Assembly: GCA_946482335.1 (NCBI GenBank)
Contig: CAMLRG010000123.1
Span: 1-16,314, forward strand
DNA: 16,314 nt
Origin: an uncultured Duganella sp.
GTDB taxonomy: Bacteria; Pseudomonadota; Gammaproteobacteria; Burkholderiales; Burkholderiaceae
Direction: 5' to 3'
The position numbers were made by a program, and so were the translations under genes. Below the pieces are notes generated by a model. The model saw only the letters and a list, made by a program, of their open reading frames with translations, was not told the origin of the DNA and did no database searches. This document shows positions 1-7,282 of this stretch, one piece after another (position 1 is the stretch's first letter; each line of letters opens with the position of its first letter).

Positions 1-101
1 CATAGAAAGGGTCTCACCCCGCCTTACCGGTTTGACCGCCAGCAAGCCCGCAACGGATGCGCTATCATGTTCATCCGAACAACCCGAATCACCGCACCAC
101 C

Positions 102-842
102 ATGTTTGACCACCTCCGTGACGACATCCGCAGCATCATCGAGCGCGACCCCGCAGCTCGCAATAGCTGGGAGGTGCTGACCTGTTACCCCGGCCTGCAA
201 GTGATCGTCATGCACCGCTGGGCACACTGGTGCTGGACACACGGCCTGAAATGGCTGGGCCGCTTCATCTCCTACCTGGCCCGTATCATCACCGGCATCG
301 AGATCCACCCCGGCGCCACGATCGGCCGCCGCGTCTTCATCGACCACGGCTTTGGCGTAGTGATCGGCGAAACGGCGGTAGTCGGCGACGACTGCACCAT
401 CTACCAGGGCGTCACGTTGGGCGGCACCTCGCTGCACGCCGGCGCCAAGCGCCACCCGACGCTGGAACGCGGCGTGATCGTCGGCGCCGGCGCCAAGGTC
501 CTCGGCGGCTTCACGGTCGGCGAATACGCCAAGGTCGGCTCCAATGCCGTGGTGCTCAAATCCGTCCCCGCCGGCGCCACCGCCGTCGGCAACCCCGCGC
601 ACCTGGTGCACAAGGAACAGGCCCCATCCCCATCGTCGCGCTTCTTCTCCGCATACGGCGTGACCGCCAACGGCGACGACCCGCTGTCGAAAGCGCTGCA
701 CGCCCTGATCGACAACGCCGCCGCGCAGGAAGCGCAGATCGAACGCCTGTCGGCAGCCATGAAGGCGGCGGGCCTGGACTGCCCGGACCTCAAGCCCTGC
801 GACAAGATCGATCAGGAAGAACTCAACAAACTGGTCGAATAA
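102..842 (+). CDS. cysE: Serine O-acetyltransferase
   Basis: Transfers acetyl from acetyl-CoA to L-serine, giving O-acetylserine, the first committed step of cysteine synthesis in the cytoplasm. The 246-residue protein has a helical N-terminal region (about 1-65) and then left-handed beta-helix hexapeptide repeats (about 67-165). The repeats contain the family signature DHGFGVVIGETAVVGDD (D81, H82 as the catalytic pair), YQGVTLGGT and KRHPT (H118). A charged C-terminal tail (about 170-246) extends past the helix. The length matches the short CysE/EpsC-like class. The frame is open from an ATG at 57, but those 15 extra residues (Asn/His/Pro-rich) do not look like the family N-terminus, whereas MFDHLRDDI at 102 does. 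Neither start has a convincing ribosome site. The gene lies 9 bp ahead of the yceH-like gene, so the two are probably co-transcribed. The assignment is very secure; the exact start is slightly less so. Confidence 0.95.
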   Translation: MFDHLRDDIRSIIERDPAARNSWEVLTCYPGLQVIVMHRWAHWCWTHGLKWLGRFISYLARIITGIEIHPGATIGRRVFIDHGFGVVIGETAVVGDDCTIYQGVTLGGTSLHAGAKRHPTLERGVIVGAGAKVLGGFTVGEYAKVGSNAVVLKSVPAGATAVGNPAHLVHKEQAPSPSSRFFSAYGVTANGDDPLSKALHALIDNAAAQEAQIERLSAAMKAAGLDCPDLKPCDKIDQEELNKLVE

Positions 843-851
843 GGAGACCCC

Positions 852-1526
852 ATGGACCAAGTATTGGACCCGTTTGAAATCCGTGTGCTCGCAGTGCTGG
901 CCGAAAAGGAAGGCCTGACCCCGGACAACTATCCCTTGTCGCTGAACGCACTGACCAACGGTTGCAACCAGCTCTCCAGCCGCGAACCGGTAATGCAATT
1001 GAGCGAAGAAACCGTGGCCGACGTGCTGGCCCGCCTGGCCGAACGCAAGCTGGCCAACGCGGTCAACCAGTCCGGCTCGCGCGTCACCAAGTACGAGCAC
1101 CGCATGCGCATCAAGTGGACATTGGAACAGGATAAGCTGGCAATCCTGACCGTGCTGATGCTGCGTGGCCCACAGACTGCCGGCGAGATCCGCACCCGCA
1201 CCGGCCGCCTGCATGAATTCAAATCGGTGGCCGACGTCGAAGCGGGCTTGCAATTCCTGATCGACAAATATCCGCCGCTGGTGGCCAAGCTGCCGCTGGC
1301 CCCGGGCTCGCGCGAACCGCGCTACGGCCACTTGCTGGCCGGCGAAGAGGCGCTGGCGCGCGAATCGACCGCCGGCGCATACGGTGGCGCAGCCAGCAGT
1401 GCCGCAGGCGAGGGTGGCAGTCGCACCGACCGCGTAGCACAACTGGAGCAGGAAGTTGCATCGCTGCGCGAAGAAGTTGCCGCATTGGCTGCGCAAGTCG
1501 CAGAATTGCGGGCAGTAATCGAATAA
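852..1526 (+). CDS. yceH: YceH family (DUF480) protein
   Basis: A 224-residue member of the YceH/DUF480 family, whose molecular function is not established. Family structures show tandem winged-helix domains. The N-terminus ([35 protein letters not shown], about 5-40) and the segment [25 protein letters not shown] (about 97-122) are hallmark family stretches, one in each winged-helix domain. A low-complexity Ala/Gly linker (about 173-188) leads to a C-terminal coiled coil (about 192-224, heptads of Leu/Val/Ala with Glu/Arg), suggesting self-association. AAGGAG overlaps the cysE stop codon and sits 6 bp before this ATG, so translation is probably coupled to cysE. DNA binding is a reasonable guess from the fold only. 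Confidence 0.92.
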   Translation: MDQVLDPFEIRVLAVLAEKEGLTPDNYPLSLNALTNGCNQLSSREPVMQLSEETVADVLARLAERKLANAVNQSGSRVTKYEHRMRIKWTLEQDKLAILTVLMLRGPQTAGEIRTRTGRLHEFKSVADVEAGLQFLIDKYPPLVAKLPLAPGSREPRYGHLLAGEEALARESTAGAYGGAASSAAGEGGSRTDRVAQLEQEVASLREEVAALAAQVAELRAVIE

Positions 1527-1545
1527 CAAGAGCTGTTGTGAGAAT

Positions 1546-1576
1546 CCCCCATATTCAATTGGATTGATTGTGGGGG
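1546..1576. terminator. Hairpin after yceH, candidate terminator
   Basis: CCCCCA at 1546-1551 pairs with TGGGGG at 1571-1576. The stem continues inwards (CAAT at 1556-1559 with ATTG at 1563-1566), giving about 14 bp with one mismatch and a 3-nt loop. It starts 20 nt after the yceH stop. No U-tract follows on either strand, so intrinsic termination is only a candidate role. Confidence 0.45.
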
Positions 1577-1588
1577 TACCGGGGCGTT

Positions 1589-1607
1589 GTTATGCTTGGG
1601 GCATAAC
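1589..1607. promoter_or_regulatory. 7-bp inverted repeat upstream of the chemoreceptor gene
   Basis: GTTATGC (1589-1595) and GCATAAC (1601-1607) form a perfect inverted repeat around TTGGG. It ends 22 bp before the chemoreceptor ATG, where a promoter or operator would be expected. I could not assign a convincing sigma-70, sigma-28 or sigma-54 promoter here. It may be an operator or a leader hairpin. Confidence 0.35.
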
Positions 1608-1629
1608 TATTACAGCCTCGGGAGATCGA

Positions 1630-3507
1630 ATGGAACTGCTGCGCCGCTTGTCCATCCGGCACAAACTTCTTCTCAGCATGGGCTTGTGCCTTTTGCTGTT
1701 CATTATCATTTCATCCAGCCTCAGCATCATGAAGACCAGCCAGGCGGCGCGCGAGCGCGTGCTGCGCCTGGAGCTGCCGGCGCAAGTGGCTGCCATCCGC
1801 AACGACGTGCTGCGCCAGATTGCGACACCGCTGGCGGTCTCGCAAACGCTGGCGAACAACACCTTCCTGCATGCCTGGGAAGATGCGGGCGTGCCGGAAG
1901 AAGGTGTAACCGCATGGGTAACCCAAGCCAAAGACCTGAAGTCGAAGAACAATGCGGCCACCGTGTTCTGGGTCTCGCGCGCCACCGGCAAATACTTTGG
2001 TGACAAGGGTTACGACCGTACGTTGAACGAGAAGGCCGGCAGCGACCAATGGTTCTATGGCTTCCTGTCCGGCAGCGCACCCTACCAGCTCGACATCGAC
2101 AAGGATGTGAGTGCCGATTCGTATATGTTGTTCATCAACACCCGGGTGCAGACCGCCGGCGGCAAGCAAGCGGTGGCCGGGCTTGGCCTGTCCGTCAATG
2201 CGCTGGCGCAAGCGGTGCGCAATTACAAGCTGGGACAATCCGGCTATGTCTACCTGGTGCGCGCCAACGGCATGATCCTGATCCACCGCGATCCCAAACT
2301 GGTGGACGGGAAGCACCAACTGTCCGACATGCAAGGCATGACGCCGGCACTGGCCAAGCGGCTGCTGGGTGGCGAAGCCTTTGTGGCCGACAGCTTCAAG
2401 GACGCTAATGGCGAACAACTGGTGGCCTCCTCGTTCATCCCCGAACTGAACGCCTACCTCGTGGCGCAAGTGCCGGAAGCCGAAGTGCTGGCAGGGATTG
2501 CAAGCGGCGCGGCGATGACATCGCTGATCGCAGCCATCATCGGCGGCGGCATCGGCATGCTGGCGATCTTCGTCGTCAGCCGCGCCATCGCCGCACCGGT
2601 GGTGCATGCAGCCGAACTGCTGGAAGACATCGCCAGCGGCGGCGGCGACCTGACGCGCCGTATGCCGGTTGAGTCGCAAGACGAAATCGGCGCATTGGCC
2701 GGCGCATTCAACAAGTTCGTCGAATCGCTCAACGCCACCGTGCTGCGCGTGCGCGACAGCAGCCGCACGATCGGCGCCGCGACCGGCGATATCGCCAACG
2801 GCAATATGGACCTGTCTGCGCGCACGGAAGCGCAGGCATCCAACCTGGAAGAAACGGCAGCGGCGATGGAGCAGCTCACCTCGACCGTGCATAACAACAC
2901 GGCCAACGCCGAACAAGCCAACAAGCTGATGGCCGGCACCGCCGACTCCGCGCGGCGCGGCCGCCAGGTGGTGGGGCAGGTGGTCGAGAAGATGGCGTCG
3001 ATCACCGCCAGCTCGAACAAGATCTCCGACATCATCGGCGTCATCGACGGCATCGCATTCCAGACCAATATCCTGGCGTTGAACGCAGCGGTTGAAGCCG
3101 CCCGCGCCGGCGAGCAGGGACGCGGTTTCGCCGTGGTCGCCAGCGAAGTGCGCAACCTGGCGCAGCGCAGCGCCGCAGCCGCCAGGGAAATCAAGGAACT
3201 GATCACCGAGTCGGTGCAGCAGGTGGCCGATGGCGGCAAGCTGGCCGATTCCGCCGGCGCCGCAATGCAGGACATCGTGAACTCGGTGCAGAACGTGGCG
3301 GGCCTGATGGCGGGTATCGCCAGTGCCAGCAAGGAGCAAAGCCTGGGCATCGACCAGGTCAACCAGGCGGTGACGCAGATGGACGATACGACGCAGCAAA
3401 ACGCGGCGCTGGTCGAACAAGCCGCCGCCGCCGCGCAATCGCTCAGCGAACAGGCCGCAAGGCTGGAAGAAGTCGTCGGCCTGTTCAAACTCAAGGAGAA
3501 AGCATGA
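1630..3507 (+). CDS. Methyl-accepting chemotaxis protein with periplasmic Cache-type sensor
   Basis: A membrane chemoreceptor of 625 residues that signals through CheA/CheW to the flagellar motor. TM1 lies at about 12-34 ([20 protein letters not shown]). The large periplasmic region (about 36-290) resembles a double-Cache sensor, with [10 protein letters not shown] and the Cache-like strand [21 protein letters not shown]2 lies at about 293-318, followed by a HAMP domain (about 315-370). The signalling coiled coil runs to about 610, with the conserved hairpin tip [20 protein letters not shown] then [21 protein letters not shown]. There is no C-terminal CheR-tethering pentapeptide. The TTG-initiated extension to 1564 was rejected because GGAG sits 5 bp before the ATG at 1630. 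The last four bases overlap the start of the next gene. The ligand cannot be read from the sequence. Confidence 0.94.
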   Translation: MELLRRLSIRHKLLLSMGLCLLLFIIISSSLSIMKTSQAARERVLRLELPAQVAAIRNDVLRQIATPLAVSQTLANNTFLHAWEDAGVPEEGVTAWVTQAKDLKSKNNAATVFWVSRATGKYFGDKGYDRTLNEKAGSDQWFYGFLSGSAPYQLDIDKDVSADSYMLFINTRVQTAGGKQAVAGLGLSVNALAQAVRNYKLGQSGYVYLVRANGMILIHRDPKLVDGKHQLSDMQGMTPALAKRLLGGEAFVADSFKDANGEQLVASSFIPELNAYLVAQVPEAEVLAGIASGAAMTSLIAAIIGGGIGMLAIFVVSRAIAAPVVHAAELLEDIASGGGDLTRRMPVESQDEIGALAGAFNKFVESLNATVLRVRDSSRTIGAATGDIANGNMDLSARTEAQASNLEETAAAMEQLTSTVHNNTANAEQANKLMAGTADSARRGRQVVGQVVEKMASITASSNKISDIIGVIDGIAFQTNILALNAAVEAARAGEQGRGFAVVASEVRNLAQRSAAAAREIKELITESVQQVADGGKLADSAGAAMQDIVNSVQNVAGLMAGIASASKEQSLGIDQVNQAVTQMDDTTQQNAALVEQAAAAAQSLSEQAARLEEVVGLFKLKEKA

Positions 3508-4343
3508 CCCTGTTCGCATCGTTCGCACGGCCGGCGCGCGCCGCCGCATCGGCAGGCACTTTCGTAGCGCTCGCCCTGGCTGCAGCGCAGCCTGCATTCG
3601 CCCTGGACTGGATGGACAACGCCGTCGGCTACCGCTTCGGCACACGCTTCGCCGAACCGTATAATCCGCAAGACATTCGCAAGCATGTGATCAACCTGAC
3701 GCACGCCAGCGGCTACGCTTACGGCAACAATTACATGAACCTCGACATCCTGAAGTCCGACCGCAAGGACGACAGCGCGACCGAAGCGTACCTGGTGTAC
3801 CGCCACACCTGGGATATCGGCAAGCTGACCGGCAAGGAATTCAAAGGCGGCGGCATGCGTGGGCTGGGCTTCACCGCAGGCTTCGACTGGAACCACAAGA
3901 ACGACAAAAGCTATGCGTCGCGCAAGCAAATGCTGGTGGCCGGGCCGACACTTATGGTCGACGTGCCCGGCTTCCTGAACATCAGCCTGTTCGCGCTATG
4001 GGAGAGCAACGATCCGATCGGCATTGCGCGGCGCTACCACTACGACACGCACGCCATGCTGAACGCAGCCTGGGGCATCCCCCTGGGCAGCGGCTGGTCG
4101 TTCGAGGGCTATTTGAATTACATTGGCGAAAAGGGGCGCAACGAGTTCGGCGGACCGACTGCGCCAGAGACCAATATCGACATGCAGGTGATGTATGACT
4201 TCAGCGCGGTGGCAGGACTAAAGCCGGGCAAGCTGAAGGCTGGCTTCGAATACCAGTACTGGCGCAACAAGTTCGGCAATCCATCGAACGTGCCGGGCAG
4301 CCTGGCGCAGACGCCAATGGTCCGCGCCGAGTACCATTTCTAA
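3504..4343 (+). CDS. Tsx-like outer-membrane channel protein
   Basis: A 279-residue protein with a cleavable signal peptide (about 1-33, ending PAFA before LDW) and a beta-barrel pattern of alternating aromatic/polar strands ending in a terminal Phe (VRAEYHF), as expected for BAM-assembled outer-membrane proteins. The start of the mature protein ([21 protein letters not shown]), an internal [17 protein letters not shown] and the late [13 protein letters not shown] segment fit the Tsx/OmpK family of nucleoside-specific or related channels. That family usually has about 250-290 residues. The start overlaps the chemoreceptor stop (ATGA), with AAGGAG 5 bp upstream, so translation is coupled to the receptor. 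The shared unit suggests that the channel and the sensor handle the same solute, which is inference. Actual nucleoside transport is unproven. Its TAA overlaps, tail to tail, the stop of the opposing PEP-CTERM gene. Confidence 0.82.
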   Translation: MTLFASFARPARAAASAGTFVALALAAAQPAFALDWMDNAVGYRFGTRFAEPYNPQDIRKHVINLTHASGYAYGNNYMNLDILKSDRKDDSATEAYLVYRHTWDIGKLTGKEFKGGGMRGLGFTAGFDWNHKNDKSYASRKQMLVAGPTLMVDVPGFLNISLFALWESNDPIGIARRYHYDTHAMLNAAWGIPLGSGWSFEGYLNYIGEKGRNEFGGPTAPETNIDMQVMYDFSAVAGLKPGKLKAGFEYQYWRNKFGNPSNVPGSLAQTPMVRAEYHF

Positions 4344-4984
4344 AGCGGTTCACGTTTCATAGGTCCTGATTGCAGCCACCGCCGCCGACTGCGACGCAAC
4401 AGACCTAAAGCGGACAGCGCACCAAGGGTCAGCAGGAACGTGGATGGCTCTGGGATTTCGGCGATAGCTGCCAAATCGTCCGATACGGATACTTGTACAC
4501 TGCCCGGATCGCCATTCATCGGAGGCAACAGTTCGAATGCAGCAAAGCTGCCTGGCGGCCCGACAAAGTCGCTGAAGTCCCGCTTGTACAGGGTCGCGTT
4601 GAATAGGGTCGCGTTCGGGTTTTCGATATCGGCAAAATTGCCCTCAAAGCGAATATCGAAGCTGAATTTTCCGCCCAGTTCGACCACTTCAGTCAGGTAA
4701 TCACCACCATTTTGGTTGCCGAGTTGGAGCTGCCCGGGGACTGTGCCGGTTGTGCTGGCCGAGCGATCGAACGTCGCGCTAAAGGCCCCCACGAAATTGT
4801 TCAAGATCGCCGTCGCCGGCGTAGCGTCGAGATTGGCCAGGAAAGTGAAATCCATCAATGCCTGGCCGCTGTACTTGGTCGTGTCGACAGTCACGTGGTA
4901 GCTTGGGGTGGCCCCCGCAGTGCCGGTCAGGAACAGCGCGGCTGTTAATAGCGACTGCAGGAGTGTTCGTTTCAAGTGGACCAT
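4340..4984 (-). CDS. PEP-CTERM sorting-domain protein
   Basis: A secreted 214-residue protein of unknown function. It has a signal peptide (about 1-25, MVHLKRTLLQSLLTAALFLTGTAGA). The body is Asn/Thr/Gly-rich and beta-structured, without an obvious catalytic motif. It ends in a PEP-CTERM signal: IPEPS at about 177-181, a hydrophobic helix to about 196, then RRSRRR. PEP-CTERM proteins are cleaved and anchored by exosortase/EpsH in bacteria that make exopolysaccharide. A further 12 residues ([12 protein letters not shown]) follow the arginine cluster, which is longer than usual, and the TAG stop falls inside the stop region of the facing Tsx-like gene. The ATG has GTGAGG about 10 bp upstream. 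The gene starts 15 bp after the esterase stop on the same strand, so the two are probably one transcript, possibly placing this protein on the surface during polysaccharide growth. Confidence 0.85.
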   Translation of the reverse strand: MVHLKRTLLQSLLTAALFLTGTAGATPSYHVTVDTTKYSGQALMDFTFLANLDATPATAILNNFVGAFSATFDRSASTTGTVPGQLQLGNQNGGDYLTEVVELGGKFSFDIRFEGNFADIENPNATLFNATLYKRDFSDFVGPPGSFAAFELLPPMNGDPGSVQVSVSDDLAAIAEIPEPSTFLLTLGALSALGLLRRSRRRWLQSGPMKREPL

Positions 4985-4999
4985 GATCGCATTACCTCA

Positions 5000-7099
5000 C
5001 TAGAAGTTGCCGGTAAAGATTGTGTTGGTATAGCCGATGGCGGCCTTGTTGGGATTGCTGAAAGTGAGTGGCACCGTGAGCGAAGCACCAGGTGCGAGCG
5101 GACTCGCTGCGGCAGTAATGTAAGGCGTGCCATCATGCAGGCCAGTGGCATTGTCGAGGGTGACGCCCGTACTGAGGCTATTGAACACCAATTGGAATGG
5201 GCCGGTTTGCATCGCGCCGCTGGTGTTGGTCAAGATGATTGAAGCGGTGTACTTGTTGGTGATACGGTTCCAGGTCAAGCCCGAGCGTAGCAGCGAGAAA
5301 CTGCTGGTGCTGTCGACATAAGACGGGGCGGCGCTGGTGGCGGTTCCGGACACCTTGACGCCGTACACCGCCAGCATTTTGCCGGTAACCCCGGCCGAAT
5401 TCCAAGGGAACACGCGGACATACAAGGTGCCGCCCAAGGGCACCTGGACCACAACAGGGTAGCTGAGCCTGGCGGTGAAGGTGTCCTTCACAAAGGTCAG
5501 GGGGGCGGTATTGAGCTTGGTCGCGCCGGAAAAGTCCGCTTGCAGGGAATATTCGATATCGGCGACCACCGTCGATCCGCCGCTGCTGGTAAGGTAGGCA
5601 GAGATGGTATCGACCGAGAATGTGCCGGTGGCGGGGGATACGGCAAACTGCAAGTATTGGCTGTTGTTGCGCACGGGGGAATTGGCCACATAGCGGGCGA
5701 CAGTCGTATCTTGCCCTTCAACGGCAATGACCTTGGAGCTTTGCTGGGTGAGCATGGTCACGCTCGCAGCGCTTGCATTGACCAGTCCATCGGTGATTGC
5801 CGGCAGCGCGGTGCCGGCGGTAAACCAGAGGGCATAGGAGGGAACGCCGCCGGCGCTGGAAATGCCGCTGCCCTGGACGGGAAGGCTGGTTGCCAGCAAC
5901 TGGTTACCCAGTGCAAAACTGACGCTGCCGTTATAGTTCTTCGCTTCCGTCGGCGTGAAGCGTACGGACACGCGCTGGATGAACGCGCCGTTGGCGTAAG
6001 GGAGGCTGGCGGTTTGTGTCCACGTGCTGCCGTCAAGCGATACGCTGAAGTTGGCCGGTGCAGTCACGGTCACCGTGCCCGATGCCGGCGCCAGGTCGAA
6101 GGCGGAAAGCGTCACTTCCTTCAGTGTCGGCATGCCGACGTAGCGGGTGGAAAAGTCGAGTTTTCCAGGGCTGGCGATCAATGAAGTAACCGGGACCATA
6201 TGGCTTTGCAGGATGTTGAGTGCCTTCATCCCCTCAACCGCACGCTTGGCAATGAGATTGGCGAACAGGACTTGCGGATGGGTGCTGTCGGCCGCTATGT
6301 AAAGATTCGCTGTCGCCGCCGCGTTACCGTAGCTTTCGACGATCTGCTTTGTCTCGGCGGTCAGGTCGACGAAGGGCACCGCATACATATTGGCCACCGC
6401 CTTCATGGCAGCCACGTAGTCGCCGCGTGCAAAGGTTTCGCCGCCAACAATGCCGACATTGTGCTGACCTGGGGCAGTGAGCGTGGCGCCGCTAAAGTAT
6501 TTGCGTACGATGGGCGACATCAGGATGGGATTGGCGCCCCTGGCGCGAATCTCCAGCACGTATTTCTTGAGCCACTGGTAGTAGGAATGCTGCGAGATGT
6601 CGACACCTGGGTCGATCTTGTCGGGCCGGTTGGCGCATGCCTCGCCGTCCGCACTCCCATCGCTGCAGAAAGCATAGGTGCCGTATTGGGCGTAATCGGA
6701 GCCGGACTTCTGGTCGTTGTGGGCGAACTGGATGATGACGTAATCGCCGGCGTTAATATGCGGCAGGATGGCGGGCCAGCGGGTGGGCTCGTAATAGAAA
6801 CTCTTGGAACTGCGGCCGCCAAGCGCCCAATTGTTGACTGTGACCGAAGCGTCGAAGAATTTTGGCACCGCTTCGCCCCAGCCCATCTGGGGCCGGCGCT
6901 CTTCGGTATACATCGTCATGGTCGAGTCGCCCAGCATATGGATGACCGGATTGGAAGGCTCTGCGCTGATCGTCGCGCCGCCCATTGGCATCCGTTTCGG
7001 CTCAGGGGCGGAGGCGCTGCTTGCGGTGCCCCCGCCACAACCCAGCAAGGCTGCGGACAGGCCCAGTGTACTGATCAGATCAACTATCAAGCGTCCCAT
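5000..7099 (-). CDS. CE12-like SGNH/GDSL acetylesterase lipoprotein with C-terminal beta-sandwich modules
   Basis: Predicted to deacetylate plant polysaccharide, either rhamnogalacturonan or xylan (family CE12 contains both activities). The 699-residue protein begins with a lipoprotein signal and lipobox LLGC (C21), so it is probably membrane-anchored. The SGNH domain (about 50-298) shows block I GDST (nucleophile S59), block II ALGGRSSKSF, block III FAHND (N128) and block V DSTHP (D271, H274). Beyond about 305 lie three beta-rich modules: an Ig-like module (about 305-418), a region with the pattern of a carbohydrate-binding or anchoring sandwich (about 425-590) and a terminal CARDB/Fn3-like module (about 595-699). 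These follow a linker-like join and carry no catalytic motif. The ATG at 7099 has GGAG 7 bp upstream and starts the signal peptide directly. An upstream in-frame TTG at 7126 was rejected. The gene has its own candidate promoter and a palindromic operator. Confidence 0.88.
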   Translation of the reverse strand: MGRLIVDLISTLGLSAALLGCGGGTASSASAPEPKRMPMGGATISAEPSNPVIHMLGDSTMTMYTEERRPQMGWGEAVPKFFDASVTVNNWALGGRSSKSFYYEPTRWPAILPHINAGDYVIIQFAHNDQKSGSDYAQYGTYAFCSDGSADGEACANRPDKIDPGVDISQHSYYQWLKKYVLEIRARGANPILMSPIVRKYFSGATLTAPGQHNVGIVGGETFARGDYVAAMKAVANMYAVPFVDLTAETKQIVESYGNAAATANLYIAADSTHPQVLFANLIAKRAVEGMKALNILQSHMVPVTSLIASPGKLDFSTRYVGMPTLKEVTLSAFDLAPASGTVTVTAPANFSVSLDGSTWTQTASLPYANGAFIQRVSVRFTPTEAKNYNGSVSFALGNQLLATSLPVQGSGISSAGGVPSYALWFTAGTALPAITDGLVNASAASVTMLTQQSSKVIAVEGQDTTVARYVANSPVRNNSQYLQFAVSPATGTFSVDTISAYLTSSGGSTVVADIEYSLQADFSGATKLNTAPLTFVKDTFTARLSYPVVVQVPLGGTLYVRVFPWNSAGVTGKMLAVYGVKVSGTATSAAPSYVDSTSSFSLLRSGLTWNRITNKYTASIILTNTSGAMQTGPFQLVFNSLSTGVTLDNATGLHDGTPYITAAASPLAPGASLTVPLTFSNPNKAAIGYTNTIFTGNF

Positions 7100-7148
7100 T
7101 TGTCGTCTCCATTGGTATGCGAGCAAGCGAGTGTGAACGTAGGAAATA

Positions 7149-7211
7149 TTGGCCTGGCCGAAAATATAATTGGCCTGACCGAAAGTAAATTTGGTCAGGC
7201 CATACTAGTTG
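7149..7211. repeat. Three 21-bp-period repeats with an embedded 10+10 palindrome
   Basis: Units start at 7149, 7170 and 7191, each with TTGG. Units 1 and 2 agree at 17 of 21 positions (TTGGCCTGrCCGAAA core). Unit 3 begins TTGGTCAGGCC. Unit 2 and unit 3 together make a perfect inverted repeat, TGGCCTGACC (7171-7180) and GGTCAGGCCA (7193-7202), with a 12-nt spacer. The 21-bp period equals two helical turns. The block lies at and just downstream of the predicted esterase transcription start, where a repressor would bind. Confidence 0.6.
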
Positions 7212-7231
7212 ATTCCTCGACAATTGGTCAA
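7202..7231 (-). promoter_or_regulatory. Candidate sigma-70 promoter of the esterase gene
   Basis: Read on the minus strand: -35 TTGACC (complement of 7226-7231, 5 of 6 consensus matches), an 18-bp spacer, then -10 TAGTAT (complement of 7202-7207, 4 of 6). The predicted start near 7195 falls inside the palindrome at 7171-7202, giving a leader of about 95 nt before the ATG at 7099. Prediction by eye only. Confidence 0.4.
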
Positions 7232-7232
7232 C

Positions 7233-7272
7233 GCATTTCCCGCAGCGCCTGGCACGGCACTGCGGGAAATGC
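7233..7272 (-). terminator. 13-bp perfect stem-loop after the TonB receptor gene
   Basis: GCATTTCCCGCAG (7233-7245) is exactly complementary to CTGCGGGAAATGC (7260-7272), with a 14-nt loop that itself contains GCC/GGC. It begins 10 nt after the receptor stop codon on the minus strand. No run of U follows, so it could be a terminator, a 3' mRNA stabiliser or a block to readthrough into the esterase. It separates the receptor transcript from the esterase promoter. Confidence 0.6.
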
Positions 7273-7282
7273 AACAGTTTCG

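Noticed and set aside
32..68. Promoter for cysE from TTGACC (32-37) and TATCAT (63-68)
   Set aside because: The spacer would be 25 bp, too long for sigma-70. No better pair was seen in the first 100 bp.
57..101. Upstream ATG for cysE
   Set aside because: Adds 15 Asn/His/Pro-rich residues that do not resemble the CysE N-terminus. It cannot be wholly excluded because neither start has a good ribosome site.
24..1529. 501-codon minus-strand open frame opposite cysE and yceH
   Set aside because: Antisense shadow of two well-recognised genes in GC-rich DNA; the translation is low-complexity (Gln/Ala/Gly/Val-rich) and has no recognisable domain.
1564..1629. TTG extension of the chemoreceptor
   Set aside because: The hairpin region would be coding and would precede TM1 with unrelated residues; the ATG at 1630 has a proper GGAG.
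1711..3645. 644-codon minus-strand open frame opposite the chemoreceptor (also 2454-3929)
   Set aside because: Shadow frames of the chemoreceptor and Tsx-like genes; no family signature.
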